Origin: Hyphomicrobiales bacterium
GTDB lineage: Bacteria; Pseudomonadota; Alphaproteobacteria; Rhizobiales; Rhizobiaceae
Reading direction: 5' to 3'
Assembly: GCA_900474095.1 (NCBI GenBank)
Contig: UCOA01000133.1
Span: 1-44,393, forward strand
Length of the DNA: 44,393 nt
Shown here piece by piece: positions 17,470-24,965 of the stretch. Below the pieces are notes generated by a model. It saw only the letters and a list, made by a program, of their open reading frames with translations. It did no database searches and was not told the origin of the DNA. The stretch's first letter is position 1. The number at the start of each line of letters is the position of its first letter. A program made the translations under genes and the position numbers.

Positions 17470-17844
17470 TCAGCGCGGCTTTTCCGCCTTGTCGCGGGTC
17501 ATGCCTTTTTCGGCAAGATCGCGTTCATAGGCGGCAAACAAGGCTTCGCCGTTTTCCCCGAGTTCGCGCAGATAATTCCAGGTGAAAATCCCGGTGTCAT
17601 GGAAATCGTCAAAGCCGATCCGCACGGCATAATTGCCGGTCGGCGTCATCGAGATGATCGAGACGTTGCGCTTGCCGGGAACCGTCAGTCCCTGCCCCGG
17701 CCCATGGCCCTGAACCTCGGCCGATGGCGACAGCACCCGCAGCATCTCCGCCGAAAGATCGAAGGAGCTGCCATCGTTGAAGGTCACCGTCAGCCGGTGG
17801 CGATCCTTCGAGACGCGCAATTCAGTCGGCCAGATGTCGCTCAT
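17470..17844 (-). CDS. DUF971 domain protein
   Basis: The 124-residue product is a single DUF971 domain, the same fold as the N-terminal domain of gamma-butyrobetaine hydroxylase: WPTELRVSKDRHRLTVTFND, SAEMLRVLSPSAEVQGHGPG, RNVSIISMTPTGNYAVRIGF and DDFHDTGIFTWNYLRELG. Stand-alone DUF971 proteins are often encoded near Fe-S or molybdenum cofactor genes, and a role in Fe-S protein assembly has been proposed for the family. Here the gene is divergent from moaA, which encodes an Fe-S radical SAM enzyme, so a link with Moco synthesis is plausible but inferred. It has no signal peptide. Confidence 0.85.
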   Translation of the reverse strand: MSDIWPTELRVSKDRHRLTVTFNDGSSFDLSAEMLRVLSPSAEVQGHGPGQGLTVPGKRNVSIISMTPTGNYAVRIGFDDFHDTGIFTWNYLRELGENGEALFAAYERDLAEKGMTRDKAEKPR

Positions 17845-17873
17845 ATGTTAGTCTCCCTGCTTTACTCGAGCAC

Positions 17874-17970
17874 TAAAGCATGTCGCGCAAAAGTGTGCAG
17901 CGATTTTGCGAGAACGACATGCGTAAACCAAAGTGCGGTTCGCGAATCTAAAAGATCGCGACGCGCTTTA
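17874..17970. repeat. RIME-like rhizobial palindromic intergenic element
   Basis: The element is bounded by inverted TAAAGC (17874-17879) and GCTTTA (17965-17970). Inside are two hairpins. The first has nested arms GCATGTCG / CGACATGC and CGCAAAA / TTTTGCG (17878-17922); the second has arms TCGCGAATCT / AGATCGCGA (17940-17961). The GCATGTCGCGCAAAAGTGTG core matches my memory of the abundant rhizobial intergenic mosaic element family. It lies in the divergent DUF971-moaA spacer. A further 7-bp stem, GATTTTC / GAAAATC, follows at 17976-17996. Confidence 0.7.
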
Positions 17971-18066
17971 ACGCAGATTTTCGCTGGAAGAAAATCATAC
18001 AGTTTGCTTCCCTCAGTACGAAGTAAGTGTTTCGCCGATTTTCTGATGGTTTTTAAGTGCTTTCGC

Positions 18067-18095
18067 CTTGACGCCGCCTGTTTTGCTCACGACAT
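18067..18095 (+). promoter_or_regulatory. Possible sigma70 promoter of moaA
   Basis: CTTGAC at 18067-18072 matches the rhizobial -35 consensus. After 17 bp, CGACAT matches four of six positions of CTATAT. The implied leader is very short, so the call is tentative. Confidence 0.3.
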
Positions 18096-18116
18096 TGATG
18101 CAACAGGAGAATTTCG

Positions 18117-19166
18117 TTGAACACCGTCACCATCGACCAGAACGGCGCTCAGAAGCTTATCGACGCTAAAGCACCGATGATCGACCCGTTCGGGCGCGCC
18201 GTCACCTATCTCCGGGTTTCGGTGACGGACCGTTGCGACTTCCGCTGCACCTACTGCATGTCGGAAAACATGACCTTCCTGCCGAAGAAGGACCTCTTGA
18301 CGCTGGAGGAGCTCAACCGGCTCTGTTCCGCCTTCATCGCCAAGGGCGTGCGTAAGCTGCGCCTGACCGGTGGCGAGCCGTTGGTGCGCAAGAACGTCAT
18401 GTTCCTGGTGCGCGAACTCGGCAGGCACGTCCATTCCGGCGCCCTCGACGAGCTGACCCTGACCAGCAACGGCTCGCAGCTTTCGAAATACGCTGAAGAA
18501 CTCGCCGATTGCGGCGTCCGGCGCATCAACGTGTCGCTCGACACGCTCGACGCCGACAAGTTCAGACAGATCACCCGCTGGGGCGAGCTGTCGAAGGTCA
18601 TGGAAGGTATTGACGCGGCGCAATCGGCCGGCATCCGTGTCAAGATCAATGCCGTCGCCCTCAAGGGCTTCAACGATGCAGAAATCCCCGACATGCTCCG
18701 CTGGGCGCATGGGCGCGGCATGGACCTGACGCTGATCGAAACCATGCCGATGGGCGAGATCGACGAGGATCGCACCGACCACTACCTGCCGCTCTCCGAG
18801 ATGCGCGACCGCCTTGCCGAAGAGTTCAGCCTGTCGGACATCGCCTACAAGACCGGCGGTCCGGCGCGCTATCTGGGTGTCGCCGAGACCGGCGGGCGGC
18901 TCGGCCTGATCACGCCGATGACCCATAATTTCTGCGAAAGCTGCAACCGCGTCCGCCTCACCTGCACCGGCACGCTCTATATGTGCCTCGGCCAGAACGA
19001 CGCCGCCGACCTGCGCACGCCGTTGCGCGCCTCAGACGACGACGCCTACCTGTCACAGGTCATCGATGAAGCAATCACCCGCAAGCCCAAGGGCCACGAC
19101 TTCATCATCGACCGCACCCGCAACAAGCCCGCCGTTGCCCGCCACATGAGCGTCACGGGCGGCTGA
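18117..19166 (+). CDS. moaA: GTP 3',8-cyclase (molybdenum cofactor biosynthesis)
   Basis: This radical SAM enzyme converts GTP to 3',8-cyclo-GTP, the first step of molybdopterin synthesis. The 349 residues are full length. The N-terminal SAM cluster motif is CDFRCTYC (Cys40, Cys44, Cys47), the SAM-binding GGE is in [15 protein letters not shown], and the C-terminal cluster cysteines are Cys273, Cys276 and Cys290 in [12 protein letters not shown] and LYMCLG. The protein ends in the conserved Gly-Gly needed for activity in MoaA. The start is TTG 18117, fixed by AGGAG at 18105-18109 with 7-nt spacing; the next ATG (codon 21) would lose conserved N-terminal sequence. The moaBC genes are not in the window; mobA and mobB lie 4.5 kb downstream. 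Confidence 0.96.
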   Translation: MNTVTIDQNGAQKLIDAKAPMIDPFGRAVTYLRVSVTDRCDFRCTYCMSENMTFLPKKDLLTLEELNRLCSAFIAKGVRKLRLTGGEPLVRKNVMFLVRELGRHVHSGALDELTLTSNGSQLSKYAEELADCGVRRINVSLDTLDADKFRQITRWGELSKVMEGIDAAQSAGIRVKINAVALKGFNDAEIPDMLRWAHGRGMDLTLIETMPMGEIDEDRTDHYLPLSEMRDRLAEEFSLSDIAYKTGGPARYLGVAETGGRLGLITPMTHNFCESCNRVRLTCTGTLYMCLGQNDAADLRTPLRASDDDAYLSQVIDEAITRKPKGHDFIIDRTRNKPAVARHMSVTGG

Positions 19167-19305
19167 ACCTGCCGCGGACCGGAAAAAGCCTAAAGACATC
19201 CTCGCCGCGACCAGTCCTCTTGCTCTGCAGGATGCTGCCAACGGAACAAACCTCCGCGGATCACGTTCGACTCGAACCAATCAACGCAGTCCGCGGAACG
19301 CCGCC

Positions 19306-19668
19306 ATGTTCGCTTCCATCGAAGAAATAGTACGCAGCAGTTTCGATTGTTACCTGACGGCCGACAGGCTTCGTCTGGAAACGCTGCTCGCGCAGGATTT
19401 CACCTTCACCAGCCCCTACGACGACCATATCGATCGCAGGACGTATTTCGAGCGCTGCTGGCCGGTCGCCGGTACGTTCGAATCGTTGGAGCTGCAGCAT
19501 CTCGTCGTTTCTGAAAACCGATGTTTCGTGCTTTACGACGCCACGTGGAAGAACGGAAACCGCGCACGAAACACCGAGCTTTTCGAGGTATCCGAAGGTC
19601 AAATCCATTCGGTCGAGGTGTTCTTCGGCCTACCGCCCGGCGGCCCCGTCTCCCACCTACCCGGCTGA
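19306..19668 (+). CDS. NTF2-like (SnoaL-fold) protein
   Basis: The product is 120 residues of the cone-shaped NTF2-like fold: a helical start MFASIEEIVRSSFDCYLTAD, then LLAQDFTFTSPYDDHIDRRT and YFERCWPVAG, followed by beta strands ending with GQIHSVEVFFG. Such small proteins include isomerases, polyketide cyclases and ligand-binding domains, and nothing here fixes a substrate. It has no signal peptide. It follows moaA by 139 bp and may be read from it or from its own promoter. A bidirectional terminator follows at 19676-19703. Confidence 0.85.
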   Translation: MFASIEEIVRSSFDCYLTADRLRLETLLAQDFTFTSPYDDHIDRRTYFERCWPVAGTFESLELQHLVVSENRCFVLYDATWKNGNRARNTELFEVSEGQIHSVEVFFGLPPGGPVSHLPG

Positions 19669-19675
19669 AACGACA

Positions 19676-19703
19676 AAACCCGCGCCCATCCAGGCGCGGG
19701 TTT
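19676..19703. terminator. Bidirectional terminator between the NTF2-like and chemoreceptor genes
   Basis: The 11-bp stem AAACCCGCGCC / GGCGCGGGTTT has a 6-nt loop and serves the two convergent genes. Confidence 0.85.
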
Positions 19704-19725
19704 GATCTTCGTTGATGCTAACACA

Positions 19726-22278
19726 TCAAGCCGCGTAGCTTCTGCCGTATCCCTGCGCCCGCCCGCCCGCGACAGACCGGCGCGTGCCCGTCTTGAAGCG
19801 CTCGATCTTTTCGTTGAGCGTATCTACTTGATGGCGCAGGCCGTGGATTTCGGCGGTGTTCTCCTCGACCATCGCCGCGTTCTGCTGGGTCAAGAGCTCG
19901 ACCTCGTGGACGGCCTGGTTGACCTCGTTCAGACCGCGATACTGGTCGGCGGCGGCCGCTTCGATGTTGCTGACGAGCTGATGGATCGTCGAGATGTGGT
20001 CGTTGATGACGGTCAGCGCATTGCCGGTTTCCTGTACCAGCTCGACACCGCCGCGGACCTGCGCCGAACTTTCGGAAATCAGTCCCTTGATCTCGCGGGC
20101 GGCACCGGCGCAACGCTGGGCCAGTTCGCGCACTTCCTGTGCGACGACCGCGAAGCCACGGCCGGCCTCACCGGCGCGCGCCGCCTCGACGCCGGCGTTC
20201 AGCGCCAGAAGGTTGGTCTGGAAGGCGATCTCGTCGATGACGCCGATGATCGTGCTGATCTTCTCGGAGGAGCGATTGATCGCCGCCATCGCATCGATCG
20301 CCTTGCCGACGACTTCGCCGGAATGCTTGGCATAGCTGTGAGTCTCGTCAACCGAGACCGTCGTTTTGCGGGCGCTTTCGGCGGTGGAGCGGACGATTTC
20401 CGTCAGCTGGCGCAGAGCGCGCGAACTTTGTTCAAGTGCTGCCGCCTGCTGTTCCGTGCGGCGGGCAAGGTCATCGGCCGACGATGCCAGGTTGCCGGTG
20501 CCCCCAGTGATTTCGTCGGTGACCGTACGCACGTCGATCAACGTCGCGCGCAGCGCCTCGACGGCATTGTTGTAGGTCCGCGCCATGACGATGTAGTCCT
20601 CGGAGAGGTTTTCCGCCATGCCCTCCTCCAGATTGCCGTCGGCAAGCTTGGCCAGAACGTCGGAGAGAGCGTTGAGCGCCTCCATCTGCTCGGCCTCGAT
20701 GCGGGCTCGCTCCTTGCGACGGCGGTCTTCCTCTTCGGCCGACAGGGTGCGGGCCGCTTCGGCTTCCTGTCCGAGCCGGACGTTCTCCACCGCATTGTCG
20801 CGGAACACGGCAACCGAGCGCACCATGTCGCCGATCTCGTCGCCGCGGTTGCGGCCTTCGATCGCAACCTCGAGATCACCTTGCGCAAGCCGCGTCATCG
20901 TCTCGGTCACCCGCTTCAGCGGTCCGCGCAGGGTTTCGATCAGCATGAGGCCGCCAATGATGGCAAGCAGCGTGCCGGCGACCATGGCGACGATCGAGAC
21001 GTCGGCGGAGCGCTGGCTGTCCTTCTTGCCGGCCTCCTGGGCGCTGCTGACGAAACTTTCCAGCGTCTGGCTCGCATCGGCGACCAATGTCGAAGCCTCG
21101 GCCTTGGCGGCCTGCCAGCGGGCGCCGACGTCGATCAACTGCGCGGTGCCGGTGTCGATATCCTGAAGCGACGGTGTCAGCTTGCCGGCGAGATCGCGCA
21201 GGGCTGCGTTCTTGCCGCCCATTCCCGAGAGCTTCGTCACGCTTTCGCGCACCGCACCGATATCGGCGATAACGTTGTCGCGGCTCGCCGTGTCCAGCTT
21301 GCGATGCAGTTCGCTGATGTGCAGGCGCGTATCATCGAGGCCCTTGAAGGTCTCATTCATCAGCGCGATCAGGGTCTTCAGCAGCGAGATTTCGGCGTCC
21401 ATGCCCACAAAACGCTTGGCAGCGGTATCCGAATTGGTCACCGCCTCCTTGGCGAAATCGGCCTCGTATTTGGAAAATTTAATCAGCGCCGTGCTGATGA
21501 GGCCCTTCTTGATCTCGTTGGTATCGGCACTCTTCAGAATGTCCTGGATCTTCTGTGTGTCACCCTTAACCTCGGCGATCTTCTTCAGCACCTTGTCGGA
21601 AGCGATCTTTTCGGCTTCGGCGATCTGCTTCAGGAGGTGCGGCAGCAGATTGGTGGCCTGCTGGACCTTGGCGTCCGGAGCGATTGCCATGGTCACCGGC
21701 AGGCGGAATTTCTTGATGCGTTCGGCAAGCCCCTGATAGGCAGCGGCATCGAACAGCAACGCCTTGGCGAAGGCTTCCTTTTCACCGGATTCCTTGCGCA
21801 GGATATCTATCTGCTTGAAGGCGGTGTTGCCCTGAGCCGTCATGTCGGCCAGCGCCGCATCGAGTGACGCCGTCACGCCGTCGCGCTCGGTTTTGATTGC
21901 CCAGAGCTTGTCCGCTTGGCCGCGCATCGCCGCGCCAAGCGCCACGACCGAGCTGATCTTCGCCTTATCGTCCTCCGCAGTCAGGAGGTCGTTCAGCGTG
22001 CGGATGCCGGTTTCCTGCTCATCGATCCGGCTCGTCAGCGTTGCGCGCGCCTCTTCGGTGGGGTTATCGGCGAAGCTCTGCAACCCGCTGCGCAGCGCCT
22101 GGAAATTCGAGAGATTATTGATCGTTTCGCGCGTCACGGTCATGTGGCCGTTGAGCGTGCTTGCGGTGAAATAGCCGACAAGGCCAATGCCGGCGATGAG
22201 GGCGACCAGCGGCACCACGAACAAGAGAACCTTGGTGACAATGCGAAGACGCTGCAGCGAACGATCGATCAGGGACAT
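19726..22278 (-). CDS. Methyl-accepting chemotaxis protein
   Basis: This is a transmembrane chemoreceptor of 850 residues. TM1 is at about 16-37, followed by a long helical periplasmic region (38-427), TM2 (428-449), a HAMP domain (450-502) and a second HAMP-like segment (about 545-595). The signalling domain (600-810) has the hairpin tip DEIAFQTNLLALNAGVEAAR followed by AGEAGRGFAVVAQEVRELAQ, which contacts CheA and CheW. The C-terminus, GRAQGYGRSYAA, lacks a CheR/CheB-tethering pentapeptide. ATG 22278 is chosen because TGGAG lies about 7 nt upstream and TM1 then follows a short basic N-terminus. The very long (about 390 residues) all-helical sensor region is larger than in Tar-like receptors; its ligand is unknown. 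It stands away from any che operon here. Confidence 0.93.
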   Translation of the reverse strand: MSLIDRSLQRLRIVTKVLLFVVPLVALIAGIGLVGYFTASTLNGHMTVTRETINNLSNFQALRSGLQSFADNPTEEARATLTSRIDEQETGIRTLNDLLTAEDDKAKISSVVALGAAMRGQADKLWAIKTERDGVTASLDAALADMTAQGNTAFKQIDILRKESGEKEAFAKALLFDAAAYQGLAERIKKFRLPVTMAIAPDAKVQQATNLLPHLLKQIAEAEKIASDKVLKKIAEVKGDTQKIQDILKSADTNEIKKGLISTALIKFSKYEADFAKEAVTNSDTAAKRFVGMDAEISLLKTLIALMNETFKGLDDTRLHISELHRKLDTASRDNVIADIGAVRESVTKLSGMGGKNAALRDLAGKLTPSLQDIDTGTAQLIDVGARWQAAKAEASTLVADASQTLESFVSSAQEAGKKDSQRSADVSIVAMVAGTLLAIIGGLMLIETLRGPLKRVTETMTRLAQGDLEVAIEGRNRGDEIGDMVRSVAVFRDNAVENVRLGQEAEAARTLSAEEEDRRRKERARIEAEQMEALNALSDVLAKLADGNLEEGMAENLSEDYIVMARTYNNAVEALRATLIDVRTVTDEITGGTGNLASSADDLARRTEQQAAALEQSSRALRQLTEIVRSTAESARKTTVSVDETHSYAKHSGEVVGKAIDAMAAINRSSEKISTIIGVIDEIAFQTNLLALNAGVEAARAGEAGRGFAVVAQEVRELAQRCAGAAREIKGLISESSAQVRGGVELVQETGNALTVINDHISTIHQLVSNIEAAAADQYRGLNEVNQAVHEVELLTQQNAAMVEENTAEIHGLRHQVDTLNEKIERFKTGTRRSVAGGRAQGYGRSYAA

Positions 22279-22733
22279 TCCGAACTCCAGATGTTGAGCA
22301 AATCGGACATTCCCGCCAGACTGCTCTCCCGGTGGAGAAACCGACATGCCGGCGCGCGACCATGGCGCTTGTCCGGAACGTCATCCGGTTGACTGAACGG
22401 AAATACTTGCCGTTACGTCAACCATAATCGCATCATGCGAAGGGCAGCGGAATATCGGCACGATAGGCAGCGAAGCTTAATATTTCGCCAAAAATCCCGT
22501 GGTTTAGGCGGTGGCCGCGAAATTGCGCTAAGCCTTGTTTGAACATTCTAAAATATTGATGGAAACGGCTATTCTTTCAAATCTGCCATGAAATAAGACA
22601 ACCACCCGATAGGCGTTGCATAAAAGGCAAGCCGATGCTTTAGAGATAGGCAAGACCAATCCCTCGCGCTTTCGAATCGGATGCGTTCCATGGCTAGATG
22701 CCGGGTTGCATCGAGAATAGGCCAATCGAAATA
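22279..22733. other. Divergent intergenic region, chemoreceptor / DMT transporter
   Basis: These 455 bases are AT-richer in the middle (for example TTCTAAAATATTGATGG near 22547) and must carry both divergent promoters. No hairpin with a T-run, RNA gene or convincing small gene was seen. The half site ATTCTAAA resembles part of an Irr/ICE box, but the inverted half is missing. Confidence 0.4.
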
Positions 22734-23642
22734 ATGCAATCCAACGCCAATTTTCGCGGCGCCATCTTCATGTGCCTCGCCATGGCTGGCTTCACCTGCA
22801 ACGACGCCTTGGTGAAATCCGTCACGGGCGTCATGAATGCCGGCCAGATCATGCTGGTTCGCGGCTTCTTCACATCCCTCCTCGTGCTGCTGCTCGCCCG
22901 CCATTTCGGCGCGTTGCGTTCGGTCCGCCTGATTTTAAACCCCGTCATCGCGCTGCGCATCGTTGCCGAAGTCTTCGCATCCATCACCTACATTATGGCG
23001 CTCGGCCAGATCCCGCTGGCCAACGCCTCGGCCATCCTGCAAGCCCTGCCGCTCGCCGTCACCCTCGGTGCGGCGCTTTTCCTGTCGGAGCCGGTTGGCT
23101 GGCGGCGTTGGCTGGCGATCCTTGCGGGCTTCGTCGGGGTGCTGATCGTGCTGCGGCCCGGCCCCGAGGGTTTCACCGGCGCGGCACTCAGCGTGGTCGC
23201 ATCGGTTGTGGGCGCGGCAATCCGCGATCTGTGCACCCGCCGAATCGATCCGGCCGTGCCGTCCCTCTTCATCTCTGTCATCACCGCCGTGGTCATCACG
23301 CTCGTCGGCGCAGCGCTTGTCGTGCCGCTCGGCGGCTGGCAACCGATGTCGCTGGTATCCGTCAGCCATCTTGGCGCCGCGAGCCTGCTGCTCCTCGTCG
23401 GCTACCAATGCATCGTGCTAGCCATGCGCAACGGCGAAATCGCCATCGTCGCGCCGTTCCGCTATACCAGCCTGATCTGGTCGATCGGCATCGGCGTCCT
23501 GTTCTTTTCCGAAGAACCTGATCTCTGGATGGTCGCCGGCGTTGCGATTATCATCACATCCGGCCTTTACGCCTTTGCCCGCGAAAACAAGCGTCGAGCA
23601 GCGGCCGTGGCACAGGAATCGGAACCAGGATCGCCGAAATGA
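22734..23642 (+). CDS. DMT-superfamily (EamA) transporter
   Basis: The product is an inner-membrane protein of 302 residues with about ten hydrophobic helices in two EamA repeats (about 8-140 and 150-285). Segments such as RGAIFMCLAMAGFTCNDALV, IPLANASAILQALPLAVTLG and APFRYTSLIWSIGIGVLFF are typical of the family, which exports metabolites or amino acids; the substrate is unknown. ATG 22734 (MQSNANFRGA) fits the family N-terminus better than ATG 22698, but neither has a strong ribosome-binding site. It is followed 25 bp later by mobA, so it may head a three-gene transcript with mobA and mobB, although no functional link is evident. Confidence 0.9.
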   Translation: MQSNANFRGAIFMCLAMAGFTCNDALVKSVTGVMNAGQIMLVRGFFTSLLVLLLARHFGALRSVRLILNPVIALRIVAEVFASITYIMALGQIPLANASAILQALPLAVTLGAALFLSEPVGWRRWLAILAGFVGVLIVLRPGPEGFTGAALSVVASVVGAAIRDLCTRRIDPAVPSLFISVITAVVITLVGAALVVPLGGWQPMSLVSVSHLGAASLLLLVGYQCIVLAMRNGEIAIVAPFRYTSLIWSIGIGVLFFSEEPDLWMVAGVAIIITSGLYAFARENKRRAAAVAQESEPGSPK

Positions 23643-23667
23643 GACAATGCAGCGGCGGAGACATTCG

Positions 23668-24327
23668 ATGATCGCATCGGCGAGCCAAACCGCAGCTCGC
23701 CCTCCCGCCGTCATCCTGGCCGGCGGCAGGTCTTCACGCATGGGCAGTGACAAGGCTGCCGTTGCGTTGGGCGGCATGCCGCTTCTTCTCCACGTCATCG
23801 AACGCCTCACGCCTCAGGCTGTCGGCATCAGCATCAACAGCAACGCCGCCACCGGATTGGATTTCGCCTCCGGCATCGGCTTTTTTGCCGATACTGTTCC
23901 TGGCTATGTTGGCCCTATGGCGGGCGTGCTGTCCGCCATGCGCCATACGGCCAGGCAGTTTCCCGCCGCGAGCCACGTGGCGACGGTTCCGACTGATACC
24001 CCGTTCTTCCCGCATGATCTTATCGCCCGCCTTCAAGGTGCGATCACCCTTCCCACGCAGATCGCCGTCGCTTGCTCGGCGAAGGTCATGCACCCGGTCT
24101 TCGCCCTCTGGCCAGTTGATCTCGCCGGCGAACTCGAATGCTGGCTGCTGACTGACGAGAAGCGCCGGGTGCGCAGCTTCATCGAAAGCCATGCGATGGC
24201 AAAGGTCGATTTTCCGATGCTCGAAACCGCCACCGGCCCGATCGACCCCTTCTTCAACATCAACACGCCTGCGGATTTGGAAACAGCCGAACGCTGGCTG
24301 CCGCTGATCGAGGACCTGGACAGATGA
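23668..24327 (+). CDS. mobA: Molybdenum cofactor guanylyltransferase
   Basis: MobA joins GMP from GTP to molybdopterin to give the MGD form of the cofactor used by DMSO-reductase-family enzymes. The product is 219 residues. The nucleotide-binding motif is VILAGGRSSRMGSDKAAVAL (15-34); PGYVGPMAGVLSAM and VPTDTPFFPHDL (Mg-site Asp) follow, and FFNINTPADLETAE closes the conserved core. ATG 23668 is chosen because GGAG lies about 8 nt upstream and the motif then sits at its normal distance from the N-terminus. The stop overlaps the mobB start by 4 bp (ATGA), so the two are translationally coupled. Confidence 0.95.
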   Translation: MIASASQTAARPPAVILAGGRSSRMGSDKAAVALGGMPLLLHVIERLTPQAVGISINSNAATGLDFASGIGFFADTVPGYVGPMAGVLSAMRHTARQFPAASHVATVPTDTPFFPHDLIARLQGAITLPTQIAVACSAKVMHPVFALWPVDLAGELECWLLTDEKRRVRSFIESHAMAKVDFPMLETATGPIDPFFNINTPADLETAERWLPLIEDLDR

Positions 24328-24860
24328 CGTCTCCAAAAATCTTCGGACCAAAAATCTTTGGCATTGCCGGCTGGAAAAATTCCGGCAAGACCGGCCTCGC
24401 CGTCCGGCTGGTCACGGAACTGACGCGGCGCGGCTACCGCGTCTCGACGGTCAAGCACGCCCATCATGATTTCGACATCGACAAGGTCGGCGCCGACAGC
24501 TTTCGCCATCGCGAGGCAGGCGCCCATGAGGTGACCATCGTTTCCGGCACCCGCTATGCCATCATGCATGAACTGCGCGGCGCCCCGGAACCGAGCTTTT
24601 CGGAAATCCTTGGCCGCCTTGCACCCTGCGATCTCGTCCTGATCGAGGGCTACAAGCGCGAACCGATCCCGAAGATCGAGGCGCGGCGGCTGGAGGCGCA
24701 AAACCGCGAACCGCTCGCCCCCACCGATCCGCATATCGTAGCGATCGCCGCGGATCATCCCGTCGAGGATAAAGGTCTGCACCTGTTCGATCTCAATGAC
24801 ACGATGGCGATCGCCGATTTCATCGAAGCCACGACGGGGCTTTCCAGAGAACCGGGCTGA
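24324..24860 (+). CDS. mobB: Molybdopterin-guanine dinucleotide biosynthesis protein B
   Basis: MobB is a GTP-binding partner of MobA. The 178-residue product has a P-loop GIAGWKNSGKTGLAVRL (Walker A at 16-23), the family-typical VSTVKHAHHDFDIDKVGADS segment and DLVLIEGYKREPIPKIE (Walker B region). It overlaps mobA by 4 bp. MobB is not essential for MGD formation in E. coli, but it is conserved beside mobA. A GC-rich hairpin follows 47 bp after the stop. Confidence 0.95.
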   Translation: MTSPKIFGPKIFGIAGWKNSGKTGLAVRLVTELTRRGYRVSTVKHAHHDFDIDKVGADSFRHREAGAHEVTIVSGTRYAIMHELRGAPEPSFSEILGRLAPCDLVLIEGYKREPIPKIEARRLEAQNREPLAPTDPHIVAIAADHPVEDKGLHLFDLNDTMAIADFIEATTGLSREPG

Positions 24861-24907
24861 TGGTCGGACGTAAGCCCACCCGTTTGATTGCACCGGCGCC
24901 AACGCAA

Positions 24908-24938
24908 GACGGCCCGGTGCACACTGCACCGGGCCGTC
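24908..24938. terminator. Hairpin between mobB and the OmpA gene
   Basis: A perfect 14-bp stem, GACGGCCCGGTGCA / TGCACCGGGCCGTC, has a 3-nt loop. There is no T-run on either side, so it is a stable 3'-end structure rather than a canonical intrinsic terminator. It lies between two convergent genes. Confidence 0.65.
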
Positions 24939-24965
24939 CGCAAGCGTGGTTCAAGCCGCTTATTG

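Noticed and set aside
19702-21867. 721-codon open frame on the plus strand
   Set aside because: It lies entirely antisense to the chemoreceptor gene, is rich in Arg/Leu/Asp as expected from a GC-rich shadow frame, and resembles no protein family.
22540-22560. Irr/ICE-like box upstream of the DMT transporter
   Set aside because: Only one half site (ATTCTAAA) is present and the inverted partner is missing.
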